Below, in pieces: positions 38,201 to 47,227 of a stretch of DNA of 64,000 bases (positions are counted from its first letter, which is position 1; every line of letters starts with the position of its first letter). The notes under the pieces are model-generated. The model saw only the letters and a program-made list of their open reading frames with translations. It had not been told where the DNA came from and made no database searches. The stretch is from JBGOTP01 sp963717075 (lineage in GTDB: Bacteria; Acidobacteriota; Vicinamibacteria; Vicinamibacterales; CAVVIG01): contig CAVQVI010000006.1 in the NCBI GenBank assembly GCA_963717075.1, positions 255,450 through 319,449 of the forward strand. Direction: 5' to 3'. The position numbers and the translations under genes were made by a program.

Positions 38201-38230
38201 CTCGACCTCCGACCAGCGGTCAGGCTTCAC
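35228..38230 (-). CDS. Serine/threonine kinase with PD40 propeller, copy 2 (intact)
   Basis: About 1000 residues without interruption, a near copy of the genes on either side. Kinase domain about residues 65-340 with GAGGMGEVYRARD, HRDLKPANIK, DFGLAKVAERD and TDIWAFGCVLYEML; membrane segment near residue 390 (VASLVIGAMGMTWL); then about ten PD40 units, ending in FEELKRRVPMK. Start GTG at 38230 (reads VKPDRWSEV) has GGAG a few bases upstream and overlaps the stop of a sigma-factor tail at 38220, copying the arrangement of the full sigma gene and copy 3. Confidence 0.92.
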   Translation of the reverse strand: MKPDRWSEVERVYHGASARPAGERAAFLAEACAGDEALRREVESLLAEPASASAFLDGDAAAVAAQLVSNGDASVLTGRRIGAYHVHGLLGAGGMGEVYRARDTTLEREVAIKILPRHFTSAPERLARFEREARMLASLNHPHIGAIYGVEAWAGGRALVLELVEGPTLADRLSTGPISLAESLGIARQIADALEAAHAKGIVHRDLKPANIKITPDGIVKVLDFGLAKVAERDGAGALSQTPTVTVGGTREGVIVGTAAYMSPEQARGLAVDTRTDIWAFGCVLYEMLAGARAFDGKDVTDTLAALLKSEPDWSRLAPATPPSINRLLKRCLVKDVKRRLQHIGDARLELEDAESRDAAAAFAASPRRLPSIWSVTALVASLVIGAMGMTWLRAPDGRSDQPPAEVIRTFVSVAPADQLGATPTDQGAGEGRPGRTAMVFSPDGRSLVFSAIRGNQQQLYLRRLTQLEATPIGGTENAHSPFFSPDGQWLGFWSAGPGSGTDSLFKVAFPQGGPTAKICDAPPIFGASWGADDTVVFAQRTGGLWRVPAAGGNAEPLTTLDTTHGEFSHRLPLVLPGSRAVLFTVTHELFARWDATAIAVQALATGERKILIEGGADARYVPTGHLVYMRRGTLMAVPFNLQRLEVTGNPVAVAADVMQAANAMAFTIDSGAGQFSVSASGTLVYLPGGVLPAPERSLHWVDRTGAERPVGVPSRPYTAVRLSPDGQRFIFGTLVGTLPTDDRNLWISDILRGGVTRLTDGRSEVQISSWAPDGKRIAFGSMKGNRTDIVVKPVDGTGPIERLTTRDSPAFVHAWTPDGSTLAFIEQTVETGNDIWVLPLSGDREPHPILRTRFNEAQPEFSPDGSWLAYTSDESGRQEVYVQPYPGPGNRQPISTDGGREPVWSRNGRELFFMTLPQGNLTRMMAVPVTTGPTLVAGTPHTLFEGPYVTQNIIRLYNVAPDGSRFLLIRRVERPPLKLTQMILVQHWFEELKRRVPMK

Positions 38231-38380
38231 TCGCGCTCCTGCCACGCAATTCCCTCAGCAGCCACGCCTTTGCCAGCTTCCAGTCACGCATGACGGTCTC
38301 GGGCGACACCTTCAGGACACTCGCCGTCTCCTCGACGCTCAGTCCGCCGAAGAAGCGCAGCTCGACGACCTGGCTCTTGG
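38220..38380 (-). pseudogene. ECF sigma factor tail, duplicated fragment
   Basis: Encodes VVELRFFGGLSVEETASVLK and the rest of the region 4 helix-turn-helix, nearly identical to the end of the sigma gene at 41582. Matching stops at about 38380, where the sequence switches to the start of an unrelated gene. It was carried along with the kinase duplication and cannot make a sigma factor. Confidence 0.88.
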
Positions 38381-38494
38381 GGACGCCACGAGGCCGGCAC
38401 CGGCCGCGATGCCAAAGAGGCCAAGCGCTTCGCGTCGGGTGAGCTGGGAAGCGTCGTACTTCGAGATCGTCGTGGTTCTTCCATGGGTCGTCAT
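38381..38494 (-). pseudogene. N-terminal fragment of a Tat-exported protein
   Basis: From ATG at 38494 the frame encodes about 37 residues with a twin-arginine signal: LTRREALGLFGIAAGAGL followed by VASP. It is then fused out of register to the sigma-factor tail. This is the head of a gene, probably a Tat-secreted enzyme, left at a duplication or deletion junction. Confidence 0.6.
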
Positions 38495-38586
38495 CGGTCG
38501 CGAAGCACGCCAGCATACAAGCGTGCGAGCCGTCACGCGCGTTTAACATGATCGCGCCAAGACCCCAGTCACATGCGAGACTCATG

Positions 38587-41500
38587 TCACTTCATCGGCA
38601 CGCGGCGCTTCAGCTCCTCGAACCAGTGCTGCACCAGGATCATCTGTGTGAGTTTGAGGGGGGGTCTCTCGACCGTGCGCATCAGCAAAAACCGGCTGCC
38701 GTCCGGCGCGACATTGTAAAGGCGCATGGTGCTGTTGTTGAGGTACGTCCCCTCGAAGAGCGTGTGAGGTGCTCCGGCCATGAAGGTCGGACCCGTTGTC
38801 ACGGGAACAGCCATCATCTTCGTCAGGTAACCTTGCGGAAGCGTCATGAAGAACAACTCCCGCCCGTTCCGCGACCACACCGGCGCCTCTCCACCGTCCG
38901 TTGAGATTGGCTGTCTGTCGCCTGGCCCAGGATACGGCTGCACGTACACTTCGTAGCGGCCCGATTCGTTGGACGCGTAGGCCAACCATCTCCCGTCGGG
39001 AGAGAACTCGGGATGACGCTCACTGAACCGTGTACGCAGGATGGCACGCGGCTGCCGGTTGCCGCTAAGCGGAAGCTCCCAGATGTCGGCCGCTGTCTCT
39101 GACGTTTCCTCGGTGAAGGCGAGCGTGGAACCGTCAGGCGTCCAGGCGTGCACGAACGCACGGCTGTCGCGCGTGATCAGCCGCTGGATCGGGCCCGTGC
39201 CGTCGACCGGCTTCACGGCAAGTTCCGTGCGGTTCCCTTTCATCAAACCGAACGCAATGCGCTTTCCGTCCGGTGCCCAGGAGGCAAGCTGCACTTCGCT
39301 GCGTCTCTCGTCGGTGAGGCGGGTCACGCTGCCGCGAAGGATGTCAGAAATCCACAGGTTGCTGTCGTGAGCGGGCAGCGTCCCGAAGAGCGTCCCGAAG
39401 ACGAACCGCTGGCCATCGGGCGAGAGCCGCACGGCCGAATAGGGCCGCGACGGGACACCCAGGGGCGTTCGGCGCCGGTTCGATCGACCCAGTGCAGCGA
39501 TCGTTCGGGAACTGGAAGCACGCCGCCCGGCAGGTAGACGAGGGTGCCCGACGTCGACACGCTGAACTGCCCGGCGCCCGAATCGAAATCGGCATTCTGG
39601 GCATTCGTTGTCTGCATGACATCGGCGGCCACGGCCACAGGGTTGCCCGTCACTTCCAGCCGCTGGAGGTTGAACGGCACCGCCATCAGGGTTCCCCTCC
39701 GCATGTACACGAGATGGCCGGTGGGAACATACCGCGCGTCGGCGCCGCCCTCGATGAGGATCTTCCGCTCGCCGGTGGCGAGCGCCTGCACCGCGATGGT
39801 CGTGGCATCCCATTGTGCAACCGTCCCGTAGGTCACGGTAAACAAGACGGCGTGACTGCCGGGAAGCACGAAGGGAAGCCGATGACTATATTCGCCGTGC
39901 GTGGCATCAAGGGTCGTCAGCGGCTCCGCGTTCCCGCCGGCAGCCGGAACGCGCCACAGCCCGCCGGTCCGTTGAGCGAAGACGACGGTGTCGTCCGCGC
40001 CCCAGCTCGCCCCGTAGATCGCAGGGGTATCGCAGATCTTCACCGTGGGTCCACCCTGTGGGAACGCCACCTTGAACAGACTGCCTGTTCCGCTGCCTGG
40101 ACCAGCGCTCCAAAATCCGAGCCACTGCCCGTCAGGGGAAAAGAACGGACTGTGCGCTCTCTCAGTGCCGCCGATCGGCGTGGCCTCGAGCTGGGTCAGG
40201 GGACGCAGATACAACTGCTGCTGGTTCCCGCGGATGGCGCTGAAGACGAGCGATCGCCCATCGGGCGAGAGGACCATCGCGGTTCGCGCCGGCCGTCCCT
40301 CGCCGAGTCCTTGATCAGCCGGCGTTGCCCTAAGCTGGTCGGCTGGCGCCACACTCACGAACGTGCGTATCACCTCTGGCGGTGGTTGGTCCGAACGGCC
40401 GTCAGGTGCTCGAAGCCACGTCAGGCCCATGGCACCGATGACGAGGCCGGCAACCAGTGCAGTGACGCTCCAGATGCTGCGGGAGCCGGCGCGGGCTCGC
40501 CGCGAAGGCCGGGCGGGGTCACGAGATTCAGCATCCTCGAGCTCGAGTCTCGCATCCCCGATGTGCTGCAAGCGCCTTTTGACGTCCTTCGCGAGACAGC
40601 GCTTGAGCAGCCTGTTGATTGACGCCGGCGTGGTGGGGGCCAGGCGCGACCAGTCAGGCTCGCTCTTCAGGAGCGCCGCCAGGGTTTCCGTGACATCCTT
40701 CCCGTCGAAGGCGCGTGCCCCCGCGAGCATTTCGTACAGCACACACCCGAACGCCCAGATGTCGGTCCGTGTGTCGACCGCCAGGCCCCGAGCCTGTTCG
40801 GGGCTCATGTAGGCCGCGGTTCCCACGATCACGCCCTCGCGCGTGCCACCCACCGTCACGGTCGGCGTGTGTGAGAGCGCACCGGCCCCGTCGCGTTCGG
40901 CGACCTTGGCCAAGCCGAAGTCGAGCACCTTCACGATGCCGTCCGGCGTGATCTTGATGTTGGCCGGCTTCAGATCTCTGTGGACGATGCCTTTCGCGTG
41001 CGCGGCCTCGAGCGCATCCGCGATTTGCCGGGCGATCGCCGAGTGATTCGGCGAGCGAGATCGGACCCGTGGACAGTCGATCGGCCAAGGTCGGTCCCTC
41101 GACCAGTTCCAGCACCAGCGCGCGGCCCCCGGCCCACGCTTCGACGCCATAGATCGCGCCGATGTGCGGATGATTCAGCGACGCCAGCATCCTCGCCTCG
41201 CGCTCGAAGCGCGCGAGCCGCTCTGGATCGCTCGTGAAGTGACGCGGGAGAATCTTGATCGCGACCTCGCGTTCCAGCGTCGTATCGCGCGCGCGATAGA
41301 CTTCGCCCATCCCGCCCGCGCCGAGCAGGCCGTGCACGTGATACGCGCCGATCCGGCGGCCCGTCAGCACCGACGCACCGACATTGCTCACCAGCTGCGC
41401 CGCGACCGCCGCCGCGTCGCCGTCGAGAAACGCGCTCGCGGACGCCGGCTCCGCGAGCAGCGACTCGACTTCGCGTCGCAACGCCTCGTCGCCCGCGCAC

Positions 41501-41592
41501 GCCTCCGCCAGAAACGCCGCGCGCTCGCCGGCCGGTCGTGCCGACGCGCCGTGATACACCCGCTCGACCTCCGACCAGCGGTCAGGCTTCAC
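38587..41592 (-). pseudogene. Serine/threonine kinase with PD40 propeller, copy 3 (two frameshifts)
   Basis: Same architecture as copies 1 and 2. Compared with copy 2, one extra base at about 41037 (GATCGCCGAG against GATCCCGAG) breaks the kinase domain after LAESLG, and one missing base at about 39462 (CCCAGGGG against CCCACGGGG) breaks the propeller after VGVPSRPY. One of each could be consensus error. GTG at 41592 overlaps the sigma stop at 41582, so sigma and kinase are translationally coupled; this copy is probably the ancestral position. Confidence 0.85.
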
Positions 41593-42142
41593 TCGCGCTC
41601 CTGCCACGCAATTCCCTCAGCAGCCACGCCTTTGCCAGCTTCCAGTCACGCATGACGGTCTCGGGCGACACCTTCAGGACACTCGCCGTCTCCTCGACGC
41701 TCAGCCCGCCGAAGAAGCGCAGCTCGACGACCCGGCTCTTGCGCTCGTCGACTTTCATCAACGCCTCCAACGCGTCGTCGACAGCCACGAGATCCTGATC
41801 CCGCCCGCCGACCACGGGCAGCCCTTCGTCGAACGTCACCTTCAGCGCCCCGCCACCCCGCTTCTGGTACCCCTTCGATCGCGCGTAATCCACCAGGATG
41901 CGCCGCATGAGGCGCGCCGACATCGCGAGGAAGTGGGCGCGATTCTCCCAGTTCACGTGCTGGACGTCGACGAGGCGGAGGTACGCCTCGTTGACGAGCG
42001 CCGTCGCCTGAAGACTATGGCCCTTCCGTTCCCCTGCCATGCATCGGCGGGCGATTCGCCGCAGTTCCCCGTGGACGATCGGCACCAGGCGCTCAAGAGC
42101 CGCCTCGTCGCCGGTCCCCCACGCCAGGAGGAGTCCCGTCAC
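41582..42142 (-). CDS. ECF sigma-70 family RNA polymerase sigma factor (acidobacterial type)
   Basis: About 186 residues from the GTG at 42142 (VTGLLLAWGTGDEAALERLV). Region 2 includes LVNEAYLRLVD and NRAHFLAMSARLMRRILVDYAR; region 4 is VVELRFFGGLSVEETASVLK with the KLAKAW end, as in the TIGR02999 group common in Acidobacteria. The frame continues to 42277, where it would overlap a divergent gene; the shorter start fits the family. It overlaps the kinase gene, so it likely works with it: a receptor kinase controlling the sigma factor, or a shared regulon. Confidence 0.88.
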   Translation of the reverse strand: MTGLLLAWGTGDEAALERLVPIVHGELRRIARRCMAGERKGHSLQATALVNEAYLRLVDVQHVNWENRAHFLAMSARLMRRILVDYARSKGYQKRGGGALKVTFDEGLPVVGGRDQDLVAVDDALEALMKVDERKSRVVELRFFGGLSVEETASVLKVSPETVMRDWKLAKAWLLRELRGRSASEA

Positions 42143-42275
42143 ATCTGGAGACTCTGGATGAATAGCGGCGATTCTACGCCGAAATCGGGCCGTTTCCGGC
42201 GGATGCCAGTTTTTCCCGGCCGTTCCCGCCTTCTCCGGCAGCGAGCGATGGGCGCTCGCGGGGACGGAGGCGGTC

Positions 42276-42885
42276 ATGAGGAACTGGATGGCAGCGTGGA
42301 CGGTGGGCGCGATGGTGACGGGTGGGGCGGCGGCCTCGGCCCAGAGTCCCTACCGAGACCCGGCCCTCGCTGACGGTGAACGTTCGCGTGACCGACCAGG
42401 CGCACGTGGCGCCACGCGAGCTCGCCGACGCCGAGGCCCAGGCCACTGCGGCCTACCGCGCCGCCGGCATCGACATGGTCTGGTCGCTCGCGTCCCAGGA
42501 GCCCGAGGCGAAGCAGGGCGCCGTCGACGTCCGCGTGGTCATCGTGTCCCGCGAGCTGACCAACCGTCTCTGCCGCGCGGACGGCCTGAACGACAAGGCG
42601 ATGGGCATCGCCGTCAGCGGCGCCACCAGCGCCCAGGGGCGCATCGCGTACATCTTCTACGACCGCATCGTCCAGAACGCGACGACGAATCGGACGCTCG
42701 TGGCGCGCGTCCTGGGCCGTGTGCTGGCCCACGAGGTTGGCCACTTGCTGCTCGGCCTCAACAGGCATTCCGACCAGGGCCTGATGCAGCCGAACTGGAA
42801 CGCGGGAGAGAGCCTGGTGCAGACGTTCACGGCGAGCCAAGTGCAGACCATCCGGCGTCGTTTCACGGCCATGACAGCTAATTGA
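42276..42885 (+). CDS. Secreted HExxH metallopeptidase-like protein (one frameshift)
   Basis: About 202 residues. From ATG at 42276 a signal peptide is read (MAAWTVGAMVTGGAAASAQS). After a one-base shift near 42350 the mature part follows (RPSLTVNVRVTDQA), ending with LAHEVGHLLLGLNRHSDQGL then a Met-Gln-Pro stretch: a zinc-binding HExxH with a further His and a Met that could form a Met-turn. Proteins of this type are common in Acidobacteria but their substrates are unknown. Divergent from the sigma gene. Confidence 0.72.
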
Positions 42886-43370
42886 CCTCGATGGCGCGAG
42901 AGCGAGTCTTTGAGCGCGCGGCACCTGGCGCGCTGAACGTCGTGCCGTCATGTCGCCGGCCTGCGGCTCAAGCCGGGAGTCAGACCGTGACAAGCGAATC
43001 GCGAAGAGCGCTCGGCGACTGCCGTTCAAGCGCCGTCCTCAACGTGCGCACTGCAGGACGAATGTCGGCGAGGCTCGGCCCCAGTTGCCATTGACTTCGA
43101 ATCGGCTCGGCGCAGACGATATGGCGAAGTCGATACGCATCGGCGATCTCGCTTTCAGGAAGCGCCCAGAAATCATTTTGAAGAGACAAGCGGACTGACC
43201 CGGGCAACAGAAAGGGCCACGCGTTCGCCCTCGCCGCACCTTCGGACGCGGCGCGCGAGAAGATCGAGGTTGCGGACGCGTGCCTACTGCCGATCGAGAC
43301 GGGTTTTGGCGCAGGTGGTTGCCCTTGGCGCCCTGACGCGGCTCCCCGACAAGGTCACTACAATACGCAC
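42886..43370. other. Intergenic region with a possible small minus-strand frame
   Basis: The only frame with natural composition is 42980-43207 on the minus strand, about 75 residues (LSLQNDFWALPESEIADAYR then TALERQSPSAL). It has no recognisable domain and may be a remnant. The rest shows nothing else; promoters for the flavoprotein downstream are probably near 43330. Confidence 0.3.
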
Positions 43371-44447
43371 ATGGCGGACTTCAACGTCAAGGCCCTCGAC
43401 GTCGGGTTGAACTTCGAGCAACTTCCCTACTGGGACGTGGTGATCATCGGAGCGGGGCCGGCCGGGCTCGCCGCCGGACTGACCACGGCGCACCGCGCGC
43501 TCACGACACTCATCATCGAGGCGAAGGACAAGCCCGGCGGACAGCCGCAGTTCCTCTACTCGGACAAGCGTATCGTGGACGTGCCCGGCTTCCCCGACGG
43601 CATCACCGGCGAAGAGCTGTCCCTTCGGACGTTCCGGCAGGCCGGCGATGCCCTCGTGCAGTTCCGGTTCAATGAGGAGCTGACGGGCATCGCGGATACC
43701 GACGAGGTCCTCGTCGACGATCGATTGAAGCGCGTCATCACCAGCAAGAGCAACTATCTCTGCCGCAAAGTGATCATCGCCTGCGGACTGCTGCATTATC
43801 CCCGGCGCCTGGGCGTGCTCGATCAGCTGAATTCGAGGAACGTCCATTACAAGGTGCCCAAGATCGGGGATTACGAAGGGCGGCGCGTGGCGGTGGTGGG
43901 CGGCGGCGATTCTGCGCTGGATGCGGCGCTGATGGTGCTCGGACGCGGTGGACATGTCGACGTGATCGTTCGCGAGGATGTCCCCATCGGCAAGCCTGAC
44001 ACGCTCGCCCATATCCGTGACAGCGGCGGCCGTATTCGAACGTCTACCGAGATTCGCTCTGCGGCGTTTGCCGGCGACGAGATCCGCCTGACGCTCACTG
44101 ACGGTCAAGACATCGACTGCTCCCTCGTCGTCGTGCAGATCGGATTTCTGTCTGCGAAAGACACGTTTGAACGCCTGAACCTGCGGCTCAACGACGACGG
44201 GAGTATCGCCATTGATCAGTACTTCGAGACGAGCCGACACGGCGTCTTCGCCGTCGGCGACGTGCACGGCGAGATCAAGCTCATCGTGGTCGCCTGGGCC
44301 GAGGGCATCCAGGCGGCCATCCACGCCTTCAAGGAGATCACCAGTCCGTACTGGCTCAACGAAAAGCGACTGCGCGACAACCGGATTGCCTTGATGGGCG
44401 AGAAGATTACGCAGGCCGCTCGAACGCACATCAAGAAGGGACCGTAG
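43371..44447 (+). CDS. Thioredoxin reductase-like flavoprotein (YpdA / ferredoxin-NADP reductase type)
   Basis: 358 residues. WDVVIIGAGPAGLAAG binds FAD, VAVVGGGDSALDAALM binds NADPH, and HGVFAVGDVHGEIKL is the second FAD motif. The CxxC active site of thioredoxin reductase is absent, as in YpdA-type bacillithiol disulfide reductases and FNR-like proteins. It probably transfers electrons from NADPH to a thiol or iron-sulfur partner; the partner is not encoded nearby. Confidence 0.85.
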   Translation: MADFNVKALDVGLNFEQLPYWDVVIIGAGPAGLAAGLTTAHRALTTLIIEAKDKPGGQPQFLYSDKRIVDVPGFPDGITGEELSLRTFRQAGDALVQFRFNEELTGIADTDEVLVDDRLKRVITSKSNYLCRKVIIACGLLHYPRRLGVLDQLNSRNVHYKVPKIGDYEGRRVAVVGGGDSALDAALMVLGRGGHVDVIVREDVPIGKPDTLAHIRDSGGRIRTSTEIRSAAFAGDEIRLTLTDGQDIDCSLVVVQIGFLSAKDTFERLNLRLNDDGSIAIDQYFETSRHGVFAVGDVHGEIKLIVVAWAEGIQAAIHAFKEITSPYWLNEKRLRDNRIALMGEKITQAARTHIKKGP

Positions 44448-44496
44448 CCGGTGGTGCGCGTGCCGATCGTGGGATAGACAGCTTGCTCCGACGTTC

Positions 44497-44508
44497 ATAC
44501 CATGGTAT
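44497..44508. promoter_or_regulatory. Perfect palindrome before the toxin-antitoxin pair
   Basis: ATACCATGGTAT lies ten bases before the antitoxin ATG. Ribbon-helix-helix antitoxins bind short palindromes over their own promoter, so this is a natural autoregulatory operator. Confidence 0.55.
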
Positions 44509-44517
44509 TACTACAGT

Positions 44518-44754
44518 ATGAAACTTGCGCTCTCGATCCCGGATGACCTCTTTGATTCCGCCGAAACGCTCAGCAAGCGTCTCGGCCTGTCCAGAAGCCG
44601 GCTGTACGCGACTGCCCTGGAGGACTTTGTCGCAAAGCATCAGGCAAAGAAGGTCACCGAGCGCCTGAACGCCGTCTATGCCTCACAGGATAGCCGCGTC
44701 GACCGAGCCACACGGCGCCTTCAAGCGCGTTCTCTGAGCAAGACCTCGTGGTAG
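44518..44754 (+). CDS. MazE/CopG-type antitoxin
   Basis: 78 residues. The N-terminus MKLALSIPDDLFDSAE and RLGLSRSRLYATALEDF form a ribbon-helix-helix DNA-binding fold. The charged C-terminal half (VTERLNAVYASQDS) would wrap the toxin. Overlaps the toxin gene by seven bases. Likely represses its own promoter through the palindrome upstream. Confidence 0.88.
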   Translation: MKLALSIPDDLFDSAETLSKRLGLSRSRLYATALEDFVAKHQAKKVTERLNAVYASQDSRVDRATRRLQARSLSKTSW

Positions 44755-45092
44755 TTGAGCGCGGCGACATCTGGTGGGCTGACCTTGGGGAACCCGAGGG
44801 CGCTGAACCTGGATTTCGCCGACCTGTCCTGATTGTCCAGGCCGAGGCCTTCAATCGAAGCCGGCTGCAAACGGTGATTGCGATTGTGCTGACGTCCAAC
44901 CTGCGCCTGGTAGCCGCGCCAGGAAATGTGTTGATGCCGACCAAGGCGACGGGATTGCCGAAGGACTCCGTGGCCAATGTGTCGCAAGTGATCACCCTTG
45001 ACCGGGACTTCTTGACGGAAAAAGTCGGGCGCCTTCGAGGTCAGCTGCTGAAGGATGTAGATAGTGGCTTGCGGCTGGCTCTAGCTTTGTAG
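44748..45092 (+). CDS. MazF/PemK-family endoribonuclease toxin
   Basis: 114 residues. RGDIWWADLGEPEGAEPG and RRPVLIVQAEAFNRS are the MazF core, including the Arg used in catalysis; ANVSQVITLDRDFLTEKVG is the conserved C-terminal block. It cuts mRNA at short sequences when free of the antitoxin. GTG start inside the end of the antitoxin gene. Confidence 0.92.
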   Translation: MVVERGDIWWADLGEPEGAEPGFRRPVLIVQAEAFNRSRLQTVIAIVLTSNLRLVAAPGNVLMPTKATGLPKDSVANVSQVITLDRDFLTEKVGRLRGQLLKDVDSGLRLALAL

Positions 45093-45124
45093 CTCAACCA
45101 AGCTGTCAACGATCAGCGCTGACT

Positions 45125-45307
45125 TCACGGATGTCCTTGGGTTGCAACGGTGACGAGAGCCTTCGTGCGACCAGAAGCGGTGACAAATTCGACCTCGATC
45201 GCGTCCGGGGAGTAGGTGTCGACGACCGTACCCAAGTCGCCCCGCTTGAGCCCGTGGGCCGGCTGGTCCGTCTTGAGGACCACCACATCAAGAGGATGGA
45301 AGCTCAC
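45125..45307 (-). CDS. DUF4926-domain protein
   Basis: 60 residues: LDVVVLKTDQPAHGLKRGDL, then TVVDTYSPDAIEVEFVTASG, the whole of a DUF4926 domain, a small SH3-like barrel. GTG at 45305-45307 has GGGAG seven bases upstream. It overlaps the stop of the DUF6883 gene (GTGA), and this pair recurs in other bacteria; the function is not known to me, though a toxin-immunity role would fit. Confidence 0.82.
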   Translation of the reverse strand: MSFHPLDVVVLKTDQPAHGLKRGDLGTVVDTYSPDAIEVEFVTASGRTKALVTVATQGHP

Positions 45308-45634
45308 TGCTTGTCTCCCCGATAGGCGGTGACGAAGCGTGGGGCCATCCCTGGAGCCGGGACAAACCAGACGCTCACGACGACCGCCGACTGCCCGTTC
45401 GGTCCATTCAGAATAGCGCGAATCGTGTACTTCTGACCCGTTGCGACCATGCCAGCCGGTTCGGCGTTCTGGGTAAGGTCTGGAGACGAAACGCCTCGTC
45501 AAGTTCCCGCCACCGCTCCGGAGTGAATCCCAATGCACCGAAGAACCTAGCTTTGAATCGTCCGATCGGATGCGTCGGAGACAGCAGGTAGTCGCGCAGC
45601 TTCGAAGGCGCGATTCGGTTGTTGGAATCGCGAG
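45304..45634 (-). pseudogene. DUF6883-domain protein, frameshifted and N-terminally damaged
   Basis: The composite reads LRDYLLSPTHPIGRFKARFF, GALGFTPERWREL, then in another frame GQKYTIRAILNGPNGQSAVV and APRFVTAYRGDKQ. A base is missing near 45478. The N-terminus stops near 45634, where a palindromic GCCCGG-rich stretch (45633-45670) begins, so the head may be lost. Paired with DUF4926 downstream. Confidence 0.7.
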
Positions 45635-45856
45635 GCCCGGTGCCGGGCCGGGCGAAAGCCGGGCACTACGCCTGGTGAGGATGACCTCGGCCGTGGAGGC
45701 GTTTTGGAGACGGCGGATGCGTGATCCGCGATCTCCAATCTGCTGTGTGAGATAGTTGGCGGGGTGTCTGGGACGACTTTCGCAACTACCTCATCCGAGT
45801 GGCTTGAGCAGATTGCGCGGTTTCCGCGCCATCTGGGAAAACTGGTCTTTGGCTGA

Positions 45857-47029
45857 TCAGTTTCCCGCCTGGCGCTCTGCTTTGTATTTCTGCGTCATCG
45901 CCTCCACTGCACTGGCCTGCTGCGCCGCGAGCTCAGGTCGCACCGCCTCCGCCCTCCCCTTGGCCTCGAGTGTGCTCACCGACTGGCCCTGAAACTGCGG
46001 CATCACGTGCCGCGCGATCAGCTCGTAATTGCGCCGCGTTGCCTCGGGGTTCGCCCACTCGTGCGCCAGCAAGAGATAGGCGCCAAACCCGCCGTTCGAC
46101 TGCTTCATCAGGCGATCGATTTGTTCTGTGCACATATCGTGTGTGCCGATGGCGCCCAACCCGGAGGTGTTGATAAATGCGATCATCTCCGCCACGGTCG
46201 TGCCGGCCACGGACATCTGCGGAAAGGCGGCGACCGTCTGAAAATACTTGAACCACTGCTCAATCCCGAACTCAACGTCGCGGTAGGCCTGCTCCCTCGT
46301 CTCGGCACAATGCACGAGCCCGACGAGGCGCCATGACGCGCGATCCACGGTGGTTTCGAAATGACGCGCCCGCTCCTCCATCACGTCCCAGTGCATCGCG
46401 AGCGCGTCGAACCCGGCCGCCTGCGTCGCGCCGATTGATAACAGTCCGACACCATGTTTGCCGGCGACACGCGGGCCGCTGGGCGAGGCCACCGCGGCGA
46501 CGGCGACGTCGAACAGCGGCTGTGAGTAGGGCCGAAGGTGCAGCCGGGCCTCGCGAAGATCCCAGCGGTGATTCTTGAACGTGACCGGCGTCTCCGTTCG
46601 CAACAGCGTCATGATGATGTCCAGACTCTGCTCCATGAGCTCGCGGGTCTCGGCCTGGCTGACGCCGATCATCGCCGCGTCCGTGGGCAGGGATCCCGGA
46701 CCAACGCCGAGCATCGCGCGGCCGCGTGTCAGGTGATCGAGCAGAACGATCCGCTCCGCCACCCAGAGCGGATTGTGGTAACTCAGGCTGACCACACCGG
46801 TTCCCAGCTTGATGCGGCGAGTGCGCTCGGCGGCGGCCGCGATGAAGATCTCCGGCGACGCGATTATTTCGCTGCCGGCCGAGTGATGTTCGCCAATCCA
46901 CGCTTCGTCGTAGCCTAGCGCGTCGAGGTACTGGATGAGATCGAGGTCACGCGTCAGCGCGAGAGTGGGATTCTGGCCGGGAGGGTGAAACGGCGCGAGA
47001 AAGATGCCGAACCGGAGCCGCGTGCTCAT
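45857..47029 (-). CDS. LLM-class flavin-dependent oxidoreductase
   Basis: 390 residues. RLRFGIFLAPFHPPG, YDEAWIGEHHSAG, LGTGVVSLSYHNPLWVAE and GRAMLGVGPGSLPTDA mark the bacterial luciferase-like TIM barrel using FMN. SPSGPRVAGKHGVGLLSIGA is the phosphate-binding part. ATG at 47029 with AGGAG eight bases upstream; the longer frame to 47146 is rejected. The substrate is not predictable; no flavin reductase lies next to it. Confidence 0.9.
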   Translation of the reverse strand: MSTRLRFGIFLAPFHPPGQNPTLALTRDLDLIQYLDALGYDEAWIGEHHSAGSEIIASPEIFIAAAAERTRRIKLGTGVVSLSYHNPLWVAERIVLLDHLTRGRAMLGVGPGSLPTDAAMIGVSQAETRELMEQSLDIIMTLLRTETPVTFKNHRWDLREARLHLRPYSQPLFDVAVAAVASPSGPRVAGKHGVGLLSIGATQAAGFDALAMHWDVMEERARHFETTVDRASWRLVGLVHCAETREQAYRDVEFGIEQWFKYFQTVAAFPQMSVAGTTVAEMIAFINTSGLGAIGTHDMCTEQIDRLMKQSNGGFGAYLLLAHEWANPEATRRNYELIARHVMPQFQGQSVSTLEAKGRAEAVRPELAAQQASAVEAMTQKYKAERQAGN

Positions 47030-47227
47030 ACATGTTCTCCTGGGCCCAGAGATGTGTTCACGTGCCGGCGATGCGACCGGCCCACGAGCTGAGAGCATAC
47101 TCGGCTGCGCGGCGGTCCGCATCGTATACCGGCGGACTGCACACAATAGACTTATAAATAGCTGTCTTCCGTCTGTCTTCCGTTTTGAGATGTTGATTGG
47201 ATCGGCAGCAACTCATGGTGTCGGGGA

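Larger units (their letters stand above)
32201..41607 (-). repeat. Three tandem ~3-kb direct repeats of a kinase gene
   Basis: Units 32201-35213, 35228-38245 and 38587-41607 share nearly the same sequence over their full length, including the 3' ends that all encode FEELKRRVPMK. Units 2 and 3 keep the upstream sigma tail after the shared CCACGCAATTCCCTCA; in unit 1 that sequence joins directly to the end of unit 2, marking the duplication junction at about 35213-35227. Confidence 0.9.
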
